This document shows positions 48,888 through 59,700 of a stretch of 64,000 bases of DNA, piece by piece. This stretch comes from Dallia pectoralis (Eukaryota > Chordata > Actinopteri > Esociformes > Umbridae). How positions within the stretch are numbered: the stretch's first letter is position 1; each line of letters opens with the position of its first letter. The translations under genes and the position numbers were made by a program. The notes beneath the pieces are model-generated. The model had not been told where the DNA came from. It ran no database searches and was given only the letters and a program-made list of their open reading frames with translations. The DNA is taken from contig CM055760.1 in assembly GCA_029465975.1 (NCBI GenBank), forward strand, positions 6,047,313 to 6,111,312, written 5' to 3'.

Positions 48888-51800
48888 AGACTGACAGGCA
48901 GGTTGATGCAGACGGTCTGTTGTATATTAAACACAAGCATAGATTGTTTGTCTGTAGACCTGTAGCCCGGCAGCACAGTTTGTCTTGGCACTGAATAAAA
49001 GAGGGTGCTATCAGGTACAGTGTTTGGACCAGGACAAAGAGAGTATTGTTATAGAACAGACCCTCTCTCCTCTCTCTCTTTCCCCTCTCCCTCCCTCCCT
49101 CTCGTTCATTCTCTCTCTCACCCTCTATCTCTTTCTTTCACTCCAGCTCTTAAGATTTTGATTTAAACCACAAAGGTGTGTTTTGATTGTTCGGTCCACA
49201 GAGAAATGCCTTCATGCTCACTTCCAGGGATAAAAGCGAAGGACAGTTAGTTTCCCAGGTGGACCGAAGACAGTAAAAGTCGGGTCTGAGACAACCTTGG
49301 AAATTAGGAATCTTGCTGGAAAACCAAACCGTGGACACATAGCGTCTATACCATACTGCCAGACAATTGTTTCCCGTAGGCGCCAAGCAACCAGACAACA
49401 TATCATTTTCCCCCCAGCACCAGGCAAGTAATCAGTCTGAGATGTGCGTGTTTTCACCAGAGATCTCGAAGCGCTAAGCGTATTTACTGTGACAGCGTTG
49501 GAATCGGAGGGGGGGAAAAAATAACTCGCTCCCGTCCGTTTTAAAGGAGAGAGTCCCGCACTAGGAAATCTCCAGAACCATTCAGCCCGAGCAATCAGAC
49601 AGTCCACGGCGTGTCAGGCTTTAGCGACGCGCCCATAAACGCCTGTCCGTTGTTGCACATCAGCCCCGTCTATATATGGCTCGTCTGCACGTGCGTCCCG
49701 CGCACATCCGTAGCGGTCGCCCCAGACAGATCTCTGCTCAGCGCCTCGCCAGTTCTATTGATTAAGTCAAGTCCATGTAAAGGGCCCGGGGCCTCATAGT
49801 GGGAGTTCGCTGAGGGGAGAGAAAAAACGAGCGTTGAGGTGAGTCCCGAAAGCAGTGCATGTGGTAGCCGCCACTTCGGTTAGGCCCGACGGGGCATGAC
49901 TGGGGAAGCAAAACGCTTCCATATGGCTCTGGGACTCTGCCTCATTTCACTGGGCCTGCCAGCAACGAGTGTCTGGCCGTCTCATTCGGTCTGACTCTCA
50001 CTCTCACTGTCTCTTACTTACTCCTCGTCGCTACCTGGCCGTTTTAGTGAGATGAGTCGAAGCGTCCAGTGGGAGCGGCCTGGTGTGTTCGCACGTCACG
50101 GCCCACGTGTACCTGGTGTCTGTGTGTTGTGCTAGCGAATTATCAGAACCGCTTTTTTTTCCAACCGTAGTCACGCTTTGAGTTGGTCGGGGGCTTTTTA
50201 TAGTCAGTCCAGGGGTGCTCTTTCTGTGTGTGTGTGTTGGTGGGGGGGGCGCGTCTGTGTGTGTTGGTGGGGGCGCGTCTGTGTGTGTTGGTGGGGGGCG
50301 CGTCTGTGTGTGTTGGTGGGGGCGCGTCTGTGTGTGTTGGTGGGGGCGCGTCTGTGTGTGTTGGTGGGGGCGTGTCTGTGTGTGTTGGTGGGGGCGCGTC
50401 TGTGTGTTTTGGTGGGGGCGTGTCTGTGTGTGTTGGTTGGGGGCGCGTCTGTGTGTGTGTGTTGGTGGGGGCGCGTCTGTGTGTGTTGGTGGGGGCGCGT
50501 CTTTGTGTGTTGGTGGGGGCGCGTCTGTGTGTGTTGGTGGGGGCGCGTCTCTGTGTGTTGGGGGGGCGTGTCTGTGTGTGTTGGTGGGGGCGCGTCTGTG
50601 TGTGTTGGTGGGGGGCGTGTCTGTGTGTGTTGGTGGGGGGGCGCGCCTGTGTGTGTTGGTGGGGGCGTGTCTGTGTGTGTTGGTGGGGGGCGCGTCTGTG
50701 TGTGTTGGTGGGGGCGCGTCTGTGTGTGTTGGTGGGGGGGTGTGTCTGTGTGTGTTGGTGGGGGGCGTGTCTGTGTGTGTTGGTGGGGGCGCGTCTGTGT
50801 GTGTTGGTGGGGGGCGCGTCTGTGTGTGTTGGTGGGGGGCGCGTCTGTGTGTGTTGGTGGGGGGGTGTGTCTGTGTGTGTTGGTGGGGGCGTGTCTGTGT
50901 GTGTTGGGGGGGCGCGTCTGTGTGTGTTGGTGGGGGCGCGTCTGTGTGTGTTGGTGGGGGCGTGTCTGTGTGTGTTGGTGGGGGCGCGCCTGTGTGTGTT
51001 GGTGGGGGCGTGTCTGTGTGTGTTGGTGGGGGCGCGTCTGTGTGTGTTGGTGGGGGCGCGTCTGTGTGTGTTGGTGGGGGGTGTGTCTGTGTGTGTTGGT
51101 GGGGGCGTGTCTGTGTGTGTTGGTGGGGGCGTGTCTGTGTGTGTTGGTGGGGGGGTGCGTCTGTGTTCCCTCACCCCACTTGGTACTGTGGCCTTTCTAA
51201 TGCAGGGTTTTTACCAAGTTGGCACGGCTGCTATACTCAGTCCGCATGTCCCTGTGAATCTGGGCTTAATTATTGTTTGGGTCCCTAAGGTGCTGCGTCA
51301 TTGTGGTACCCTGTTGTGTGCTGTGGGATTGAAATCCTAACAGTCACGCTGCCATTTCAACGGTTCAAAGACGGCCGTCCTCAGGAAGCGCATTGTCAAC
51401 AATGGAAATTAGGATAAGGAAATCACGTGCTCTTGACCAGTCAGCCCCCTGGTCACGGTAAACGGGTCCTGTCTTGTTCCTAATTGTTAACATGAACAAT
51501 TCACAAAAGATTTGGTGAACAGTGGAAAGGCCTGCAACCCGTGAGTTTCACTGGGCCTTAGGGAGGTTTAGTTCCCACAGCCTGACTGATGCTCCCACAT
51601 TACAGCTCCAGATAGCCGACTGTCTGCGGATTGGTCTGTGGACCTAACAATAAAACAGGTCCTAAGCTTCCAATAGTGTTTGATGCTAGCACACGTCACC
51701 GCTGTCGATGTCACTAGGTGGGACTTCCAGTGGAAGATCATTGGCTCAGCTTGATTTAGGATAGGTTTGAACACTGCGTGTCACCGTGCTATCCGTACAC

Positions 51801-53710
51801 CAAAGCACATAGCCTTTGATGGTCATTTTCTCAATTGTCAAAAAGAATTACAATTACCATAATTTCAAATTCTATATTTCATTTCATGATTGTCTTGTGT
51901 GCATATTGCACCAAAAAGTCAAAAAAAAAACAGTTTTATACGTAGTCAGGTTTATTTCAAGGCATTAAATCTATTGGGAAATTTGACATGACAGGTGTTT
52001 CTGGTAAGTCCGTTGTGTGCCGTCGCTTGCACATCGTTTGTGTGCTGGCTTAGAAGAGCTGTCAGTTTCTAGTCTTAATTCTAGTCTTTTAGAACCTGCT
52101 ATTAGTTTCTGTCAACATTAGTACCGAAGAGGTGTCAGTCAAAGTCACTGAAGTCTTTTTGAGGCTACGAAATCAAAATACATCTAGCAGAAGTGTAGCC
52201 AATACCATGAGCCTACCAAAAACAACAGTTGAAACATATTTCGAAAGGAGGAAAGCACCGGTGAGCTCAGCAATAGCAGAAGGCCTGGTAGCCCAACCAA
52301 TATTTTTACATTGAATGAAAAAAGTAGCCCAAACATCTGTCTGACAGATTATAAACTCTCTCCAGGAGGTTGGGAGGGACAAGCCTGGACTGTAAGGTGG
52401 AAACCAATAGCTTGCTTTAAAAACAACGTCCCTCCAGATTCACAGAAATATGTCTCGCTGACCACATAATCAAGCTTTTGTAATGACCGTCCCAGTCCCC
52501 TGGCCAAACCCCATTGAAAACGTGTGGGATGGGCTGAAGAGGAGAGGCCACAGGCAAAGACCAGGGACTCTAAAGTACCTGTGGAGATTCTGCATAGATA
52601 AGTAGTATATGATGCCTTGCTATGAGTTGGTCTGCTCATTTAACAACGTACGAGAAAACTCAGGGCTGCTATCTTGGCAAGGATAGGGTGTAAAAAGTTC
52701 TAAAGGCAGCATGACGTGTTGAGAGAGAAAATATGTATGTCTTCATTATGAATTTGACATCAAGTAAAGGCGTCTTTCCCTTTGTGTGTAAGAAGCTGGC
52801 ATGACACAGTTGTATTGGAAAGCCCGTATCCGCCGTATGGACAGGTTTTAAATTAGCCTCCTGCAGTGCTGTGAAAAACGCTGCCTTTACCCGAGACTAC
52901 AGGCACATTGCATTATAGCTAACCAACGTACCGAGGATTTACCCCACAGTGAACCCAAAACTCCACCAAAGACAAGGCAGTCAGTCAAACGGACCATTTC
53001 GTCTGCAGTATCGTCTGCAGTATCGTCTGCAGTATCGTCTGCAGTATCGTCTGCAGTATCGTCTGCAGTATCGTCTGCAGTATCGTCTGCAGTATCGTCA
53101 TCAGTATCGTCATCAGTATCGGACAAAAACAAGTGGTATTAAGACATCCCTTATTTGTATTCCTTATTCCTGTGTATCTCAGCTGATCAAGGTGGTCAGT
53201 ATCTCCACAGGGTTTCCGGTTGTTTCTTCATTGTGTCCCTGTGGGAAACGTATGACAATGTTAGCCTGTCTGGACACGTCTGCTGAATGGCTTAATAAAT
53301 CCTAAATGTATTCATAATACATTCCAGAAGTTTCCCCAACTGTAGTGTTGAACGACATTCAAATATTGAAATAGAAAAACATTGAAACGGTAGACGCGTA
53401 TTACTGCTTTTTGGGATTTGTCCTGAGAAGTGATTGAGATATTTGAAATGGTAGAACTCAGGTCTGCTCCCAGGTCCCCTCCTGTGAAGCCACTCAGTTG
53501 TCCTGGCGAATATCTTACAGCCTGAAAGTTAGTCAGTAGAAGTCGACGTCAAATCTCCTATATTGAGACCAGCCAGTCTTTGAAGACCTTTCTTCACACA
53601 GATGTAGTTGAGCATTGTTGTCTTCCGACACATTCCTTCAGTCCTACAGACAACGGACTCACAATTATCTGGGACACCAGACACCAGCTATGTAGACTAT
53701 GGCTTGGTCA

Positions 53711-53749
<39 letters not shown>

Positions 53750-56700
53750 CAAGCATACACACAAACAATAACACACCGGTGACACGCTGTGGCTAATTGG
53801 CTGCACCTGTCTGTTGTGATTGGTCATAAATTTGGGGCCTCTCAGAGAAAGGTCACAGAGGTCCGAAAGCACTGGGCTCCATGTTCTAGTGGAGAGAAGC
53901 GCTGTAGGCTAGATAATCCACTTCCTGGCGGCAGAGCCCTGTGTGTTTTGGACCCGGCCGGCTCTACACATCCCTACTGACCCGAGCCACTGTAGCATGT
54001 CCACTCAGCGTGGGCTCTGGCTCTGTCTTCGGCTTGCTTTGTCGGTCGCTCTCCTTCCTGTCGCCTCACTTTCTTTCCCGCTCTCGCTCACACCTTGGTT
54101 GGCTCGCCCTCTTCTCGGGAAACAGATGTGTGTGTGTGTGTTTAGGACTCTTGAGGTGTTTGATGGGCCGAATGGAATGAAGAACCTGCCGGGAATTCGG
54201 CCGCCTTGGTAAGGGAGGGGTTTACGGCGCTCCCGTCCTCCTGTGTACGATCATGCAGATTCCTGTCTCTGCTGCTGGTAGGGTCACGGCGCAGTGCTCC
54301 GTCTGGGGCTGTGAACAGTTCCCGTGGGTCGGGGGGGCTTGGTCGGCTGGCTCAGACACCTTGTTATTTGAGAACATTCATCCACATCACCACTGTAATA
54401 GGTTTTTATTTCTATTGTGTTATTTTCGGCTAAACTCCAGAGGCAACTTACAGCACTACTTAACTCTCGTTCCGAGGTTTATGGTCACTTAGAAATGTCT
54501 TTTTTGTTCTTTGAAATAACATCGAATTGATCAAATAACGGTGTAGACGTTGTTCATTTTGGAAATGTTATTGTTGCTGGATACAACAGATTTATTTGGA
54601 AATATCTACATAGGCGTACAGAGATTTCTATTCTAATTCTAAACTCTATTCTAAGCTCCTTTGCACTTAACTTGGCACACCTGAAAAATGTGTTTTACCT
54701 GTTTAGTAACTGGAGCATCAGAAATTCTGGGTTTGAATACATGCTCTAACAGGGCAGAGATCACTTTTTGCTTAAACTTGTCAGTTTATTTTTGTTTAGA
54801 GAAATGAAGGCTGTTCCATGCAAAATTGCCTAGCACCTGAAGAACTTTTATGATGATGTCCCTTCACAGAAGAGCGCGAACAGGTTCTTGCCTGAAGAGA
54901 AAGAGGAGTGGGAGGCCCCGGTGCACAAATAAGCTAGAGGACAAATACATTCGAGTTTCTAGTTTGAGAATCAGATGCCTCACAGGTCCTCGACTGGCAG
55001 CTTAATTAAATAGTACCTGTAAAACATCAGTCTCAACGTCAACAGTGGAGAGGCCACTCCTGGGTGCTGGCTTTCTGGAATTAGGGAAGTCAATCGCTCT
55101 TTTTCCTACTCATTTTGCTATATTTTGTATTTAAACTAATTCAATGTATGTTTTCATAGATCACCAGGACTATCTATCTGAGTGACTCCAAACCTTTGAA
55201 CGGTAATGGCCGTCCCAATCATATACCAAAGGCCTGATTTAGGCTGCTTCTCATTCCCTCTCTCTCTCCGTCCACTTCTCTTTCCTGTCTCAGTTCAGGG
55301 CTGGGCTGTCTGATGCAGGAGAGAGAGAGAGCGGCTGGCTGGGTCGTAGCCAGTCACTTTGTGTGCTTTCTTTATGAAAAGTAAATCATCCACATCACCC
55401 TGGGTTTCGCTTATTTGAATTGTCTGAATGAGCGACAATCGCTGGCAGCCCCTGAGAGGCCAAGAGCCGCCGCGGCCCAGCAGACCGGAGTGATGAGGAG
55501 CTGCTTGTGCTTCACTCTGCTCAGGAAAGAGGTCGTTTCAGTATACATGACGGTCCACACAGCTGTATGTCCGTCTCTTTGTCTGTCCTATTTCATAACC
55601 CCTTTATTTCAACTCCACCTCTACCCCTGCTCTACAACTCTTCTTCGCTTTCCCCCAACCAGTCATTCTCTTTCCTCCACCTCTCCTTTCCTCCACCTCT
55701 CCTTTTCCTCCACCTCTCTTTCCCTCCACCTCTCCTTTCCCTCCACCTCTCTTTCCCTCCACCTCTCCTTTTCCTCCACCTCTCTTTCCCTCCACCTCTC
55801 TTTTCCTCCACCTCTCTTTCCCTCCACCTCTCCTTTCCCTCCACCTCTCCTTCCCTCCACCTCTCTTTTCCTCCACCTCTCTTTTCCTCCACCTCTCCTT
55901 TCCCTCCACCTCTCCTTTCCCTCCACCTCTCTTTCCCTCCACCTCTCCTTTTCCTCCACCTCTCTTTCCCTCCACCTCTCTTTCCCTCCACCTCTCCTTC
56001 CCTCCACCTCTCTTTCCCTCCACCTCTCTTTTCCTCCACCTCTCTTTTCCTCCACCTCTCCTTTCCTCCACCTCTCCTTTCCTCCACCTCTCCTTTCCTC
56101 CACCTCTCTTTCCCTCCACCTCTTTCCCTCCACCTCTCTTTCCCTCCACCTCTCCTTTCCCTCCACCTCTCTTTCCCTCCACCTCTCCTTTCCCTCCACC
56201 TCTCCTTCCCTCCACCTCTCTTTCCCTCCACCTCTCCTTTCCCTCCACCTCTCTTTCCCTCCACCTCTCCTTTTCCTCCACCTCTCTTTCCCTCCACCTC
56301 TCCTTTCCTCCACCTCTCCTTTCCTCCACCTCTCCTTTCCTCCACCTCTCCTTTCCTCCACCTCTCTTTTCCTCCACCTCTCTTTCCCTCCACCTCTCTT
56401 TCCCTCCACCTCTCCTTCCCTCCACCTCTCCTTTCCTCCACCTCTCCTTTCCTCCACCTCTCTTTCCCTCCACCTCTCCTTCCCTCCACCTCTCTTTCCC
56501 TCCACCTCTCCTTTCCTCCACCTCTTGTTGTCCTCCTCCTGGTGTTGTGGGATGACAGGCCTAGTTCTTTCCTGCTGGCAGGTGGAGAGGTGCTTCTGAA
56601 GGGCTGGCATTGTGCTCCCATTGAGATGGAGGTATGTCTCTCAACTCCCCCCTCCGGCTGATGGATCTGAGGGTCGGGGTTTGGGCTGAGTGGAAGGCTT

Positions 56701-59700
56701 TTCAAAGCCCACTCTCATTAGCGCACTGTGTGTGTGTGTGTGTGTGTGTGTGTGGCGCAGGGCTCAGATGGTCTTTGAACACAACGCCACTGTATTCAGT
56801 ATTGTGTTATTCCAATGAAGTGTTATTCTGCACCTGATTGAATTATTAACCACTGAGAGATCACCCAAAGCTGTCGGGAGTTGGCGCTCACCTTTTTGTG
56901 TTTTTGCTATGTTTAACTGTTTACCTCCACTCATCCATGATGCTGGACGTGTCAGACACTGTAGCTGTGTAAATAGTGTACAGCCATAGATGCTTTGTAC
57001 CTACTTGTGGAATAATTGAAAGACCTTTCACTCACCTTATTGCTAAAGTCGGCCCTTCTGGTCTGGTTTTTCGTGGAGACTGCCATTTCTACTGGTTCAG
57101 GAGAAAGACTGGGTAGTTAGTTTTCCCTTTATGATACACAGGGAAAGTCAAGAATGTCTCCAGGGTCAGTCTGGCATTGTGGAGCAGTGTTGGAGGGCTT
57201 TGTGTGGAATGTGCTGAGCCCCCAGGAGTGAATGAACAGGTGTTGCTGGCTGGCTCTCCCTCCTTCCCACCTTCCCTCGCTCCGCTCCCCTGGTCTCCAC
57301 ATCCCCCTTTTCATTATTGGGGGGGGAGGGGGGGCTGCCCAGTGCTCCATTGTTTAGTTGTTGCCTTGGATATGCCTCTCTTGTTTTGCCAATGACGGCA
57401 TGTTACGGCAGGCAGAAAATGAGCGCTCGGTCAGAAGTGTATAGCCTTTACTTCGTCTTCATAGGGTTGAAACTCCACAGATCTGGGAGCTGATAATGCA
57501 GAGCTTGTGTAGTTATCTTATCAACCGTTTTGCAGGCCCACAGTTGTTTTGCCAGACGATGGCCGACAAGGTCTGCTAATTCATGTGATCTCCAAGTGGC
57601 TTGAACTCCTTGGCGACAAACCAATCTGCCTCGTTTACCCTGTTTACCTGTTTAGTTTACCTCGTTTACCTGCCTAATTTACCCTGTTTACCTGCCTAGT
57701 TTACCCCGTTTACCTGCCTAGTTTACCTCGTTTACCTGCCTAGTTTACCCTTTTACCTGCCTAGTTTACCCCGTTTACCTGCCTAGTTTACCTCGTTTAC
57801 CTGCCTAGTTTACCTCGTTTACCTGCCTAATTTACCCTGTTTACCTGCCTAGTTTACCCCGTTTACCTGCCTAGTTTACCTCGTTTACCTGCCTAGTTTA
57901 CCTCGTTTACCTGCCTCGTTAACCTCGTTTACCTGCTTAGTTTACCTCGTTTACCTGCCTCATTATCCTCGTGACTCCTGCCTCACCTAACGGAGCATCT
58001 CAACTCTGACCCGACCCAGCTCCTCACGTCTGAGAACGCTATGCCCGCCATCTGAAAACAGGCTCTTTTTGGCCAACTGGACCGTGAGACACGACCAGAC
58101 GGAGACCCTGTACGGAGACCCTGTACGGAGACCCTGTACGGAGACCCTGTACGGAGACCCTGTACGGAGACCCGGTACGGAGACCCAGACAGAGACCCAG
58201 ACAATGACCCGTGGGGCACGCTGAGATACAGAAAGATGTCTTTAAGATGCCCAGTAACCGGGCAAGTTGCCGTTGACAACCTCCACAGGCCTCCAGCAGC
58301 GCTCCAGGCTGTTCCTGTCTGCCATCTGAGAGCCCTGACAGTCTGCTAGATGGAGAGGGGAAACAGACCCGCATATGGATAGCATTGATTAGACCTCCCA
58401 TAACTGAATCCCTAAAGAGGTGGAATAACATGTAACAGACCGACACCAGCGAGGACCACATGCTAGACCTGGTCCACGCGCTAGACCTGGTCCACGCGCT
58501 AGACCTGGTCCACGCGCTAGACCTGGTCCACGCGCTAGACCTGGTCCACGCGCTAGACCTGGTCCACACACTAGATCTGGTCCAGACCTGGTCCACGCGC
58601 TAGACCTGGTCCAGACAGTTCTTATATACGTCCCAAGACCAGAGAGAGCAAGAAGCCCAACATGCAAGACACACAGCAGGACCAAGTCAACAACAATACT
58701 AATTTGTTTTACAGAGGCCCCCCCTTCATGAACAACATCTTGATAGACGTCGCTAGGCACGCCAAATCCCCTCCTCCCCCACGGAGAGCTTCAGATCCGA
58801 GGGCCGACGGGGAGTTGAGGGAGAGCTGACAGTACAGGAGAGAGAAAAGGTGGAGCGAAGTAGAGAGCAAAATGAAAGTGCCGTGTGTCTGAAGGGGATG
58901 TCTGAAGCAGATGTGTGAAAAACAAAGGGAGCCATTGTTTAAGGCCGTGCTTCGCAACTGTGTTCCTGTGCTGGGCCTGTGTTACCTGCGTTATCTAGCG
59001 CCAACGGGACCTACAGAAAGCAGTTGTTCTGATTATCTCACCATCAGATACCTGGTGTGGTCCTGGCTCCTGCCCTAAGCTTCAACCTCAGTCGTGTCGG
59101 TTTTGTTAAAAGCCAACCGTACGGACAGGATTGTTGGCACACGAGCAGACTTCCTTTCCAGCCTCTCCTCCACTTCCCCCCTCGTCTATGTGAGGCTTCG
59201 GGCGGCCGGCCAGCAGAGACCTCCGCTTACACCCGTGATGTCTGGGCACACCTTGGCCTCAGTGGCCTGACCTTATCAGTGTTCGAGGCATTGTCCGGGG
59301 TCAGAAAGGTCGGCGGTCCCACTTGGTTAGAGGTTTTCTGTGCACTCCAATTGGACACAGAGCATGGCGCATCTCATTCCTGGAGATCCTTTCCTGTCTA
59401 TGTGGTCTGTGTGTTTTATAGCATTCGTGAAAGTTAAACAAGATAACACTCCTTGGTTCAACATTACGGTCATAGGAATCTATGGGTATAAATCTGGGAA
59501 GCGACTTATGACGTCGGGAGCGACTCGGGGAAGGTTTGGAAATGGTCTCCGGGAAGGGTATTCAGCCGGCCACACTTTAGAAGCTGACCTGTGGACCTGT
59601 CTTTAACTGGAATCAAATGGAAGGCAGCTTAAGCTTCAGTCCCACTGTCTCAAGCACTTCATTGAGTTCATTTTGTCCGCGGTCGCAATATGGATCAGTA

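Noticed and set aside
49218..49607. 129-aa frame on the - strand in cwc27 intron 10
   Set aside because: No recognised domain and no repeat or splice context to support it.
50143..51340. Four long open frames (340-370 aa) over both strands
   Set aside because: They arise from a short-period G/T repeat that lacks stops in most frames. Peptides are simple Cys/Val/Gly or Thr/His/Pro repeats and lie in a cwc27 intron.
55415..56705. Five long open frames (305-394 aa), Ser/Leu/Pro-rich on + and Arg/Glu/Gly-rich on -
   Set aside because: They are by-products of the CTCCACCTCTC repeat in a cwc27 intron, with no start context or homology.
58039..58596. 185-aa frame on the - strand with Trp-Thr-Arg-Ser-Ser-Ala repeats
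   Set aside because: Translation of the 18-bp and 13-bp minisatellites in an intron.
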